A stretch of DNA of 23,582 nucleotides from Opitutia bacterium (GTDB lineage Bacteria; Verrucomicrobiota; Verrucomicrobiia; Opitutales; UBA953). Below the pieces are notes generated by a model, which was given only the letters and a program-made list of their open reading frames with translations, was not told the origin of the DNA and made no database searches. Shown in pieces: positions 6,843 to 14,920 of the stretch. Every line of letters begins with the position of its first letter. Position 1 is the first letter of the stretch. The position numbers and the translations under genes are program-made. Location of the stretch: positions 1 to 23,582 of the forward strand of contig CANHHS010000007.1 of the NCBI GenBank assembly GCA_947460445.1, given 5' to 3'.

Positions 6843-7202
6843 ATGTACCAGGTCACCTTTAGCGATCAGGCTATGGCAGAGCTTAATAAACTGCCCACTC
6901 TTTCGCAAATGACCGTTGTGGAGGCCTTCTCTGCTTTAACGCCGGCCCTCCTCGCGCAGGGGAGTCCAGAGCTTGGTAAAGTGCGCCGAGAGGGGCATAC
7001 GTATCACCGTCTTCGCGTGGGAGACTACCGTGTTTACTTTGAGTCGAACGGTGAGTCGCTGCATGCACATTTCATTCTGCAACGTCACACGTACACAGAC
7101 TTCGCCTTCCGAACACACCTGCCCGTCGATATTGATGAAAGTTCGGTCGAAGAGCATAGTGCGTTCTGGGCTTTTGTTGAAACCCCTCCTCCCCGTGACT
7201 GA
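6843..7202 (+). CDS. Orphan RelE/ParE-fold protein coupled to pssA
   Basis: A 119-residue protein with RelE/ParE superfamily signals: an opening YQVTFSDQAMAELNKLP like the first strand and helix of RelE toxins, and the diagnostic YHRLRVGDYRVYFE strand pair (about 55-68). The last ~35 residues (from TDFAFRTH) form an acidic tail beyond the usual fold. A TAAGGG element precedes ATG 6843 at good distance, one of the rare SD sites here. No antitoxin-like gene lies before or after it. Its end overlaps the pssA start by 8 bases (GTGACTGA), so translation of the two is likely coupled. It may be a domesticated toxin or an RNA-binding regulator. Two copies of GGGATTG (6801 and 6823), 22 bases apart, lie just upstream. 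Confidence 0.75.
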   Translation: MYQVTFSDQAMAELNKLPTLSQMTVVEAFSALTPALLAQGSPELGKVRREGHTYHRLRVGDYRVYFESNGESLHAHFILQRHTYTDFAFRTHLPVDIDESSVEEHSAFWAFVETPPPRD

Positions 7203-8079
7203 CCACGAAAAACCTACCTATGCGTCGCCCGAAGAAGCTGCGCATATTTATCTCCTACCGAACCTTTTTACCGCCGGCAATATGCTCTGTGGTTTTCTCT
7301 CAATGAAAGAGTGCATTGAGGCCCGGTTCGTTGATCCCAACGCTGCCGCATCCATCCGCGCAGATCACTACACCATGGCAGTCTGGTTTATTGTCTTCGG
7401 TTGTATCTGTGACTTATTTGATGGCCGGGTCGCGCGTGCATCTGGCCGTACGTCTCTCTTCGGCGCAGAATTTGATTCACTCGCAGACATCATCTCTTTC
7501 GGTTTAGCGCCCGCTTTGATGTCATGTTTCTTGTTAATTCAACCTGACCAAAACAAAGATTTAACTTTGGCTACCTGGCTCTTTGCCTTCCTTTACCTTC
7601 TGTGTGCGGGTGTACGTCTTGCGCGCTTTAATGTTCTCACAAACCCACTTGTCCCAGGAAATGAAGCTCGGGTTAAGGGTGGAGACTTTGTCGGACTTCC
7701 TTCACCTGCGGCCGCAGGGACGATTGCCTCCATTGTTCTCGTGCTCGCTAATTTCATGGGAAATCCAGAAGATACATCAACGCAATGGATCGCTCACTCG
7801 GCCCCTTTGTATTGGTGCCTGCTGCCGCTGATGCTTTTCTTATCTTGGTTAATGGTGAGCAATATCCGCTTCCCAAGCTTCAAAGTCATTAGTTGGTCGG
7901 CGCGTGCCCGAACGCGGATTTTCATCTTAATTATCGCCATCGCTGTTGCTGCTTTCCGGTTTAAAGAACTCTTCGTTCCGATGGTGTTTGTAAGTTATAT
8001 AAGTTTTGGAATTTTCCGGCATTTCTTCCTCTTAAAAAAGAGTGAAACTGACCCAGCTCCGGACGACGAATCACTCTGA
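7195..8079 (+). CDS. pssA: CDP-diacylglycerol-serine O-phosphatidyltransferase
   Basis: A 294-residue inner-membrane enzyme that joins CDP-diacylglycerol and serine to give phosphatidylserine, the precursor of phosphatidylethanolamine. The CDP-alcohol phosphotransferase motif D-x2-DG-x2-AR-x8-G-x3-D-x3-D is complete (CDLFDGRVAR through GAEFDSLAD). The N-terminal IYLLPNLFTAGNMLCGFLS is the usual first segment of this family. Several hydrophobic helices follow, and the tail is charged. The start chosen is GTG 7195, giving an 8-base overlap with the RelE-like gene; the next in-frame ATG (7282) would cut the conserved first helix, and the frame upstream of 7195 lies inside the RelE-like gene. The choice between PssA and a phosphatidylcholine or glycerol synthase rests on similarity only. 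Confidence 0.87.
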   Translation: MTDHEKPTYASPEEAAHIYLLPNLFTAGNMLCGFLSMKECIEARFVDPNAAASIRADHYTMAVWFIVFGCICDLFDGRVARASGRTSLFGAEFDSLADIISFGLAPALMSCFLLIQPDQNKDLTLATWLFAFLYLLCAGVRLARFNVLTNPLVPGNEARVKGGDFVGLPSPAAAGTIASIVLVLANFMGNPEDTSTQWIAHSAPLYWCLLPLMLFLSWLMVSNIRFPSFKVISWSARARTRIFILIIAIAVAAFRFKELFVPMVFVSYISFGIFRHFFLLKKSETDPAPDDESL

Positions 8080-8348
8080 TTCCAGTGTGAATAGTGTCCG
8101 CATGGCGTGTTGTTTCGCTACCCTGCGAACAACCCCTTGGTTATACACGCGCTGTTCACGGTCTTAAAACAATAGCATAGTCAGTACTATCAAGGGGTTG
8201 TGGGGTTGTTCGCCTAAATGAACACTCTATGTACGGGTATTAAGATATATGTATATAGGTTAATACAGATAGTCCCAAGCCAGTGTGGGTAGGTTTAAGC
8301 ATTGGATGGTTGCATAAGGGGTAGGACATCGCCCAACCTATCGTCATC
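8080..8348. promoter_or_regulatory. Intergenic region before dnaN: AT-rich stretch and weak DnaA-box-like sites
   Basis: This 269-base gap is the longest in the window and contains no convincing gene. It holds the inverted repeat at 8125-8213 and an AT-rich stretch (about 8238-8270, GTATTAAGATATATGTATAT and onward). Near-matches to the DnaA box TTATCCACA are TTATACACG (8141-8149), CTATTCACA (minus strand, 8086-8094) and CTACCCACA (minus strand, 8284-8292). None is a perfect consensus. The region could be the dnaN promoter, a structured leader, or an origin. No Shine-Dalgarno sequence precedes dnaN. Confidence 0.4.
8125..8213. repeat. Inverted repeat with an 8-bp tandem duplication in its right arm
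   Basis: The left arm GCGAACAACCCCTTG (8125-8139) has its exact complement on the right, but interrupted by a tandem copy of GGGGTTGT (8194-8201 and 8202-8209). The left arm can therefore pair 12 bp with 8202-8213, or 10 bp (CAACCCCTTG) with 8191-8200, but not fully with both. A smaller hairpin (ATAGT, loop CAGT, ACTAT; 8177-8190) lies inside. There is no T-run after it, so it is not a standard terminator. Confidence 0.8.
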
Positions 8349-9476
8349 ATGAAGTTCAAGGTAAACCGTAATCATTTCTTCAACGGCCTAGCCTGCGTGA
8401 CCAACATCGTCGGCGCACGTGTGACTATGCCGATTTTGCAAAACGTATTAATCGAAGCCGAAGGGGAAATGGTAACATTAACCACGACCATCATTGATAT
8501 TTCGGTTTGCTGCCGAATTAAAGCGACCGTCTCAACCCCTGGAAAGATCACCCTTCCTGTTAAACGCTTAGCAACCATTGTTCGTTCATTGCCGAGCGCA
8601 GACGTAACCGTAGATCTCGCCGGAAAAGAGCGCGTAAAAATAAGTTCAGGATCTTCGACATTCCAAATCACCGGACTCGGTGCAGAACAATTCCCACCTG
8701 TTGCGAGCTTCACGGGTGCGCCAACAGCAAATCTCGATCAAGAAGCGCTAGGCGCGATTATTCGCAAAGTTCAATACGCGCAATCAACTGACGAAAACCG
8801 CTACATCCTAAACGGCGTTTTCTTCGAGTTCGAAGCGACAAAATTAAATGTCATCGCCACAGATGGCCGCCGGTTAGCAAAATCAGAACTTGCCCGCACG
8901 GGAAGCGGTGAAGCAGCCGGCCTTATTTTACCAGCTCGCACCATCAATGAACTCAGCCGTTTGTTAAAAACAGGCCAAGTTGCATTCACCCACAACGAGC
9001 GACAGGTAGCTTTCCAGATTGATGTGCCGAAGAACGACGAAGGCCTCGTTGATAAGATCCAGCTTATCTCGCGTGTCGTTGAGGGCAACTATCCCAACTA
9101 TCGCCAAGTTATCCCGAAGGACACCGGCTTTAAGGTCCGCCTTGAGCGGGAGAAATTCTTAGAATGCGTACAACGCGCAGCCCTCATGACAGACGAGCGC
9201 AACAACACTGTGCACATCTCAGTTTCCAAAGAAAGACAGACACTGGAGATCACTGCCCGTTCAGCTGCTGGCGAATCGGTCGAGCCGATTGCGGTAAAAT
9301 ATGAAGGTGCGAATGTGAACATCGCCTTCAACCCAACCTACTTGATTGAGCCACTGAAGGCGGTCACAGAAGACGAAGTGGATCTCGAGATTAAGTCCGA
9401 CACCGACGCTGGCGTTCTCCGCGGAATCAAAGAGACGTTCCTCTGCGTTGTCATGCCGCAGCGCGTTTCTACCTAA
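8349..9476 (+). CDS. dnaN: DNA polymerase III beta subunit (sliding clamp)
   Basis: A 375-residue clamp protein that forms a dimeric ring on DNA and tethers the replicative polymerase. Family features are the start MKFKVNRNHFFNGLACVTNIV, the central DGRRLAKSEL block, the NYPNYRQVIP segment of domain 2-3 and the C-terminal CVVMPQRV, matching the usual VVMPMRL tail that lines the partner-binding pocket. Length is normal. ATG 8349 begins the match to the family; no SD precedes it. It stands alone: no dnaA, recF or gyrB is adjacent, unlike the classical dnaA-dnaN-recF order. Its stop lies only 5 bases from the stop of the convergent plsC gene, with no visible terminator between them. Confidence 0.97.
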   Translation: MKFKVNRNHFFNGLACVTNIVGARVTMPILQNVLIEAEGEMVTLTTTIIDISVCCRIKATVSTPGKITLPVKRLATIVRSLPSADVTVDLAGKERVKISSGSSTFQITGLGAEQFPPVASFTGAPTANLDQEALGAIIRKVQYAQSTDENRYILNGVFFEFEATKLNVIATDGRRLAKSELARTGSGEAAGLILPARTINELSRLLKTGQVAFTHNERQVAFQIDVPKNDEGLVDKIQLISRVVEGNYPNYRQVIPKDTGFKVRLEREKFLECVQRAALMTDERNNTVHISVSKERQTLEITARSAAGESVEPIAVKYEGANVNIAFNPTYLIEPLKAVTEDEVDLEIKSDTDAGVLRGIKETFLCVVMPQRVST

Positions 9477-9481
9477 GAGCC

Positions 9482-10126
9482 TTAAAGGCCAGGATCAGAG
9501 ATATCAGGCAGCGCTGCAATCGCCGCCATGATTCGCCGCGAAGCTTCGCCAAAGCGGTCGTCGTGGTCTTTGCCAGGATCTAATGACGATGCGGAAATGG
9601 CTTTACCAAATTGAATGCGAATGCGTGCACCGCCTCGTGGCCACTTCGAGCCACGTGGTAAAACATCGCGGATGCCACGGATACGTACAGGGACAACAGG
9701 AACGCCCGATTTAATTGCCAATAAGCCAGCACCTGACTTCGTCGGCTGTAATTGGCCGTCCATGCTTCGAGTTCCTTCGGGGAAAATTAAGAGTGCGCGT
9801 CCTTCTGCGAGTACCGCCAGGGTCCGGCGAATCGCAGAGATATCGGCTTCGCCTCGGTCAAGCGGGATTGCCCGACAGGCGCGGATAACCCAACCGAAAA
9901 CTGGATTATCAAAAAGTGTTTTGCGAGCCACGAAAGCAATTTCTCGCGGGATAAGTCCACCAATTAAAGGCGGGTCTAGCATGCTCTGATGGTTGCTTGC
10001 GAAGAGGCACGCACCTTCAGGCACGCTCTCCCAGCCATCTGCTTCAACGGTCGCAAATGTTTCCGCAAAGAGACGCGCGCCATTCGCAACGAGGTGGTAA
10101 GCAAAATTGCGTGTAGCCAGTAACAT
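9482..10126 (-). CDS. plsC: 1-acyl-sn-glycerol-3-phosphate acyltransferase
   Basis: A 214-residue membrane-associated acyltransferase that adds the second acyl chain to lysophosphatidic acid in phospholipid synthesis. The catalytic H-x4-D motif is NHQSMLD (H46, D51). The phosphate-binding motif FPEGTRS is at 115-121, and a later PVVPVRI block is also typical. Length is close to that of the short bacterial PlsC proteins. It starts 3 bases after the stop of the aroA-cmk fusion and is last in the tyrA operon. A cmk-plsC neighbour pair is common in bacteria, so the kinase half of the fusion explains this position. No SD precedes ATG 10126. Confidence 0.92.
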   Translation of the reverse strand: MLLATRNFAYHLVANGARLFAETFATVEADGWESVPEGACLFASNHQSMLDPPLIGGLIPREIAFVARKTLFDNPVFGWVIRACRAIPLDRGEADISAIRRTLAVLAEGRALLIFPEGTRSMDGQLQPTKSGAGLLAIKSGVPVVPVRIRGIRDVLPRGSKWPRGGARIRIQFGKAISASSLDPGKDHDDRFGEASRRIMAAIAALPDISDPGL

Positions 10127-10129
10127 AAA

Positions 10130-12145
10130 TCAACTACGGGCTTGGGCGATAAGAAGCCCCACTTTTTCGACAACTTCTAGGAGTGAGAGCGATGTATTAT
10201 CAATGCGCGTAGCTCCATCCGCACACACCATTGGAGCGGTGATGCGCGAGGCATCTTGCTGATCGCGCGACAAGACAGCATCCGATTGTCCTTCGGCAGC
10301 CCGACGCGCCGTGCGCGCATCCACATCTGCTTCTAAGAAAATTCTAACTTCTGCATCTGGCATAATAACGGAGCCGATATCGCGTCCCTCCATAATGATG
10401 CCACTAAAGCCAGCAGCTTGGGCGACGCTTACTTGGCTGCGCTGGTATTCAAAAAGAAAATGGCGCACTTCAGACATGGCCGCAAAGCGTGACACCGCGG
10501 CATTGACTTCCGGGCTACGCAATTCAGCAGCCATTGGAACCCAGCCACTTAAAGTTAACTGAGCGCTGTGACCGGTAATTTTCGTACCCAGCTGAAGGGT
10601 TGGAAGCGCTGCAATGACAGACCGCGTATTATCAGGTGTAGCTGATGCTGATAGTAAGGCTCGGGTGATAGACCGATAGTGAGCCCCTGTATCGACGTGC
10701 ATTAATCCATGAGCAGCGGCGACCGCACGGCTCGTCGACGATTTACCCGAAGCGGCCCCACCATCGACAGCAATCCGCAGGAAGCTACCGCGCAATTGTT
10801 CGAGGGCCTCAAAAAAATGCGGGAATGTTTTTCCCGTACAAGCTGGGTCTTGGATGGAAATCCACGGTTGGCCGTTTCCATGTAGGTTATAAGACCCCAA
10901 GATCCCAAAACTCATCGCGACTCGGTGATCCTCATATGTATGAATCGCGACAGGTGCTTTGCGTGAGGCAGCCAGCATAGCCTCGCGGCCTGGATGAATC
11001 GTCAATGTATCCAGTGACTGATCAATGCGTAGGCTTTGAGCAGATGGTTCAACACGCACCCCCAAGCGTTCTAATTCGGTAGCCATTGCTAAGACGCGAT
11101 CCGTCTCTTGATGGCGCGTGTGGCCAATACCCCTTAAGGTAACAGGCTTATCAAAGAGTGGTGCCAGTGCCGCAACGGTAAGGAACGTGTCGGAGAAGGC
11201 GTTGAAGTTAAAATCGCCGCCACGCAATGCAGTCCATGAATGCGCAATAAGTGCACCTGTCTCTTCATGAAGGCTAGCTCCACAAGCCCGGGCAACGGTG
11301 GCAAAGGCGGTGTCGCCTTGTAGTCCACTGACATCGTAGCCGGCCAAACGCACCCGACTTTCTTTCCCGGTGACAGCAGGAAGCGCTATAAAATAGCTAG
11401 CTGCGGTTGCATCGGGCTCAATTGCGTAAATACATGGCGTGCGGTAGGCTCCGGGCTGCGAACATATCCAAGCCCCGTGGCTTTGAATAAGAGGACGGCC
11501 AAAATGCGCGCACATTTTCGCGGTCATTTCGACAAAAGGCTCCGATACGGTTGTCCCACTTAGGCGGACACTAAATCCAGAAGCGAGCGGCGCGACCATT
11601 AGAAGCGCGGAAAGCATTTGCGAACTAGAAGAGGCATCACAGCTCACTTCGCCACTAACGAGGCCACAGGTAATGAGGCGCAGGGGAAAACTGTCGGCGG
11701 GCGAACCCCCAGGGGTTAAACACTTCGCACCTGCGGATTCTAGTGCCCGCAGTAATCCCGCCATTGGGCGCGTGCGCATGGCAGCATCGCCATCGATTTC
11801 ATAATCACCCGAAGGATGCAGACAAAGAAAGGCCGTTAAAAAGCGTGCAGCCGTTCCTGCATTGCCGACATGTAACTTCGCTTTGGCCTTGGGAATACGC
11901 CCGCCCAGACCAACCAATTTAATTCGGCAGGCCGATTCATCTGCATCAACCGAGAAACCGAGTTCTTGAAGTGCAGCGACAAGGATACGCGTATCTCGAC
12001 TAAAGAGAGCGCCTTCCAGAATAGTTTCACCGTCAGCCAGAGCGGCCAATATCAACGCGCGATTGGTAACACTCTTTGAGCCAGGTATACGTGCAAGCCC
12101 GCGAGCAGGGCCACGGAAGGGTTGAATAACGCGTACGTCACTCAT
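10130..12145 (-). CDS. Bifunctional EPSP synthase / cytidylate kinase fusion
   Basis: A 671-residue fusion of AroA (about 1-450) and Cmk (about 455-671) with almost no linker. The AroA half makes 5-enolpyruvylshikimate-3-phosphate from shikimate-3-phosphate and PEP. It shows PGSKSVTNRAL (21-31), VGNAGTAARFL (93-103), EPDATAASYF (243-252), EDHRVAMSF (405-413) and CTGKTFPHFF (436-445). The Cmk half phosphorylates CMP/dCMP. It has a P-loop DGGAASGKSST (461-471), DTGAHYRS (485-492), EGRDIGSVIMPDAEVRIFLEA (near 586-606) and a SRDQQDASR segment. Key residues of both enzymes are in place. The frame is continuous with no stop or shift at the junction. The gene starts 2 bases after the tyrA stop. AroA-Cmk fusions are known in some other bacteria, so the arrangement is uncommon rather than new. 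Confidence 0.95.
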   Translation of the reverse strand: MSDVRVIQPFRGPARGLARIPGSKSVTNRALILAALADGETILEGALFSRDTRILVAALQELGFSVDADESACRIKLVGLGGRIPKAKAKLHVGNAGTAARFLTAFLCLHPSGDYEIDGDAAMRTRPMAGLLRALESAGAKCLTPGGSPADSFPLRLITCGLVSGEVSCDASSSSQMLSALLMVAPLASGFSVRLSGTTVSEPFVEMTAKMCAHFGRPLIQSHGAWICSQPGAYRTPCIYAIEPDATAASYFIALPAVTGKESRVRLAGYDVSGLQGDTAFATVARACGASLHEETGALIAHSWTALRGGDFNFNAFSDTFLTVAALAPLFDKPVTLRGIGHTRHQETDRVLAMATELERLGVRVEPSAQSLRIDQSLDTLTIHPGREAMLAASRKAPVAIHTYEDHRVAMSFGILGSYNLHGNGQPWISIQDPACTGKTFPHFFEALEQLRGSFLRIAVDGGAASGKSSTSRAVAAAHGLMHVDTGAHYRSITRALLSASATPDNTRSVIAALPTLQLGTKITGHSAQLTLSGWVPMAAELRSPEVNAAVSRFAAMSEVRHFLFEYQRSQVSVAQAAGFSGIIMEGRDIGSVIMPDAEVRIFLEADVDARTARRAAEGQSDAVLSRDQQDASRITAPMVCADGATRIDNTSLSLLEVVEKVGLLIAQARS

Positions 12146-12147
12146 GG

Positions 12148-13005
12148 TTAGTCGAGCCGTTGGCGGAAGGCTCGAGCGCCATCAAGGTAAGCACGGATCC
12201 CAGCGGCGTCTTTCTTTGCCAATAAATTCCTTAAGTCGGCGGATGATTGCTCAAGCTCTTTCAGCAAAGGAATTAGGTGGTCGGCGTTTTCTAGCAAAAT
12301 CGGAACCCAAAGCGATGGGTCACCTGCCGCGACACGTGTTGTATCGCGCAGGCCGCCTGCGGCCAAATCCAGCCGGGCCTGTTTCTTAGAAAGCAAGTGC
12401 GCGAGAGCGGAAGCGGTTGCATGCGGAAGGTGGCTAATAGCAGCCACCGCTTCATCGTGAGTTTCAGGTGTCATCTGAATAATATTAGCCCCGAATGCAG
12501 ACCATAGGTCAGTGGCAGACTTAACGAGTGTTAAATCTGTCTTCTCCGTTGTGGTGATAATACATGGACGACCGTTAAATAACTTTGCATGGCCTTGCTC
12601 GGCCCCGCCTTTTTCTGATCCAGCCATCGGATGGCTTCCAATAAAACGTTCAGGCTTTGTGAAGACGCGAGCCGCAGCCGCATGGACGCTACGCTTAGTA
12701 CTTCCAACATCTGTCACCCATGCGTCTGCAGAGAGTGTAGAATAAATGGACTCAAGCAGAGAGGGAAGGGCATCGACGGGCGCAGCCAGGACAATACAAT
12801 CAGCACCGCGTACTGCGTCGCCAGGAGTATCAAAAATATCTGCAATACCCTGGACGGCTTGCCGGCTGGACGCTGAACGCGACCAAGCTGACAGTTTCAC
12901 CCCAGGAAGGCGTAGTTGTGCCGCCCGGAGCACGGAGGCACCGAGCAGGCCGACACCAAGTACGGCAAGTCGTCTGGGGCGCAGGATTTCCAAGGTTGAA
13001 AGCAT
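12148..13005 (-). CDS. tyrA: Prephenate/arogenate dehydrogenase
   Basis: A 285-residue NAD(P)-dependent dehydrogenase that oxidatively decarboxylates prephenate (or arogenate) towards tyrosine. The Rossmann loop is LAVLGVGLLGAS near the N-terminus. Further signatures are TDVGSTKRSV, IGSHPMAGSEKGG (substrate-binding histidine) and AISHLPHATASAL with the second conserved histidine. Start ATG 13005 is preferred because the Rossmann strand follows soon after; a TTG 33 bases upstream is the alternative. There is no chorismate mutase or ACT domain. It leads the operon tyrA-aroA/cmk-plsC, joining two aromatic amino acid steps. Prephenate versus arogenate preference cannot be told from the sequence. 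Confidence 0.93.
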   Translation of the reverse strand: MLSTLEILRPRRLAVLGVGLLGASVLRAAQLRLPGVKLSAWSRSASSRQAVQGIADIFDTPGDAVRGADCIVLAAPVDALPSLLESIYSTLSADAWVTDVGSTKRSVHAAAARVFTKPERFIGSHPMAGSEKGGAEQGHAKLFNGRPCIITTTEKTDLTLVKSATDLWSAFGANIIQMTPETHDEAVAAISHLPHATASALAHLLSKKQARLDLAAGGLRDTTRVAAGDPSLWVPILLENADHLIPLLKELEQSSADLRNLLAKKDAAGIRAYLDGARAFRQRLD

Positions 13006-13075
13006 GATGTGTATGTCGCATAACCATGGAGCGTCCAAGCAAATCGTTTAACCCTGCCTAAACGCCCTTTTGCCC

Positions 13076-14866
13076 GTGAATCCTAAATTTGAGACTTCAA
13101 GCCCAAGCCGGCGCATGGATTTGAAAAAGGAGGCAAGGGATCACCGCATTCGGCGATTACGCGAAAAGCTTACCCTGCCCCTTATTATCTTCGGACTGAT
13201 TGGCGGCTTAATGGCGGTAGCCGTATATATCACGAGCAATCAGCGGGGCTCCAATCCCGAGACGCGCCTATCCTCTCAAGATCTTACCAAGTTAAAGGTC
13301 GAAGTCGAAGAGCACGAAAAAAACTTCACCACTTTGGTTCAAAAGAAGGCCAAAATTACCGACGAGGACTTGGGTGAGTTAGAGTCTGCGGTTGAGAAAC
13401 AGGATAAATACGTAGCGGCGACAGGAGGGACTCCGGCAGAAACAAGCCGACTCGAGAATTTACGGACACGCCTTCACGTCTACCGCGGAGAGCGACTCCG
13501 AGAAGAAACCACCAAGTTAGAGGCGGACGCTAATAAACTCATCGAAGAAATCACGAAAGCACGGTTACAAAAAAAACCGACCGAAGAAGCCTCCGCTAGT
13601 GCAGTGAAACTCTTGCGCCGAGCACTTGATTTAGAGACAGAAATTTCTCAGAAGTGGGTGCTTTCAAACCTTGATGACCCTGGTCGTCGTGCGCGCTTAG
13701 ACTCGCGCATGCGCCGCCTTGAGGCAGACCCACTTTGGCAAAAAGGTCGCCGCCTTGAACAAGAAGCGGAGACCGCCGCTGCTGCAGGAAATTTTACGGC
13801 AGCAGAAGAGGCACTTAAAGAGGCTATTCAAATCGAACAGAATTACACGCTACGCTTCCGCGATGTTCGGGCTACCGAGTTTGACCGCGAAGAAAAGCTG
13901 CGAAGAAAATTAGACACTATCCGCTCCATGTTGGCAAAGAGCGCCATCGATGAGATTGTTAGACAGGCCCACGCAGAAGAAGCCGCACGCCAGTGGCAAA
14001 GCGCGGCCAAGAGTTGGAAAGCAGCTATCGACGCCCAGGCTAATCTCGCCAAAGCCTACCCACAAAGCAGTTACGCTGCCCGCAGCATAGCGGAGGGCTA
14101 CACCGTCTCATTGACACAAGTTCTTGCGATGCCAGAGGTCGAAGCGTTTCGGGCCGACATGGCTAAGTTGCGCGATTTGTTGAGAGATGGAGAAGTTGCG
14201 AAAGCGAGTGCGCTTGGATCCGACCTGTCGATACGCGCGGATGCATTAACGCGAAAATTCCCTTCTGCCCTCACGGAACAAGACCCCGACAAACAACAGT
14301 TGGTCTTTATTCGACAGCGCTCGGCGTCATTAGCGGTTATTCGTGAAGCCGTTGTGAAACAACTCATCACCCTCCCTGCGCGAAAAAATGTCCGCCTCCT
14401 GCGCACAGAGGTTCCGCAATCGCTCTATGTTGCTGTCATGGGTGTAAACCCAAGTGCGAAACGTGATGCAACGTGTCCGGTAGAGTCCATAACTTATGAA
14501 GACGCAGAAAAATTTTGTACCCGTGTCGCGTGGTTAACAGGATTGAAGGTGCGTTTGCCAGACGCAGAGGATTATTTAGCCGCACAAGGCGATGCAGGTC
14601 GACAGACACCTGCTGACGAAGCTTGGACCATTGACACATCGGACGGTCAAGTGCGTGCAGTCGGAACAACGAAGGCCAACCCACTTGGGTTTAGCGATCT
14701 TTGTGGTAATGTCGCAGAGTGGGTTCGTAGCTCAGACAATTCAGTGAATGTTACCCTTGCCGGTGGAGATGCGCAATCTGCGCCCAGCACGACCTTCCCA
14801 TTTGTACAAGTTAATCGGCGGGAAGCATCGCGATTAAGAGGCATTCGGCTGGCAGTAGACCCTTAA
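13076..14866 (+). CDS. Membrane-anchored coiled-coil protein with degenerate FGE-sulfatase-type domain
   Basis: A protein of about 596 residues. A basic N-terminus (RRMDLKKEARDHRIRRLREK) precedes one transmembrane helix (about 34-53), which suggests an inside-to-outside anchor. A long, charged, mostly helical region (about 60-430) is rich in Glu, Lys, Arg and Ala and probably forms coiled coils or TPR-like helices. The C-terminal 165 residues resemble the formylglycine-generating-enzyme/SUMF1 fold: PVESITYEDAEKFCTRVAW, LKVRLPDAEDYLAAQGD and SDLCGNVAEWV. The region is shorter than true FGE, ends in RGIRLAV instead of GFR-type motifs and lacks the late catalytic cysteine pair, so formylglycine formation is unlikely. 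The start is uncertain: TTG 13070, GTG 13076 or ATG 13115 all fit, and none has an SD. The function is unknown; an envelope scaffold is an inference. Confidence 0.75.
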   Translation: MNPKFETSSPSRRMDLKKEARDHRIRRLREKLTLPLIIFGLIGGLMAVAVYITSNQRGSNPETRLSSQDLTKLKVEVEEHEKNFTTLVQKKAKITDEDLGELESAVEKQDKYVAATGGTPAETSRLENLRTRLHVYRGERLREETTKLEADANKLIEEITKARLQKKPTEEASASAVKLLRRALDLETEISQKWVLSNLDDPGRRARLDSRMRRLEADPLWQKGRRLEQEAETAAAAGNFTAAEEALKEAIQIEQNYTLRFRDVRATEFDREEKLRRKLDTIRSMLAKSAIDEIVRQAHAEEAARQWQSAAKSWKAAIDAQANLAKAYPQSSYAARSIAEGYTVSLTQVLAMPEVEAFRADMAKLRDLLRDGEVAKASALGSDLSIRADALTRKFPSALTEQDPDKQQLVFIRQRSASLAVIREAVVKQLITLPARKNVRLLRTEVPQSLYVAVMGVNPSAKRDATCPVESITYEDAEKFCTRVAWLTGLKVRLPDAEDYLAAQGDAGRQTPADEAWTIDTSDGQVRAVGTTKANPLGFSDLCGNVAEWVRSSDNSVNVTLAGGDAQSAPSTTFPFVQVNRREASRLRGIRLAVDP

Positions 14867-14883
14867 TTCAGGACAGGTCGGGT

Positions 14884-14912
14884 TTGACAGCGCGCGGGCC
14901 GACGGGTCTAAT
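14884..14912 (+). promoter_or_regulatory. Sigma-70-type promoter giving an apparently leaderless mRNA
   Basis: A perfect -35 TTGACA (14884-14889) is followed after 17 bases by TCTAAT (14907-14912), a 5/6 match to TATAAT. The usual start distance would place the first base at about 14918-14921, that is at or within three bases of the ATG of the next gene (14921). There is then no room for a Shine-Dalgarno site. Confidence 0.65.
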
Positions 14913-14920
14913 GTTGTGCT

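Noticed and set aside
6973..7194. N-terminal extension of the pssA frame
   Set aside because: It lies inside the RelE-like gene in another frame and does not resemble the family; GTG 7195 explains the conserved start.
8372..8713. 113-codon minus-strand open frame within dnaN
   Set aside because: A shadow of dnaN on the opposite strand with no family resemblance.
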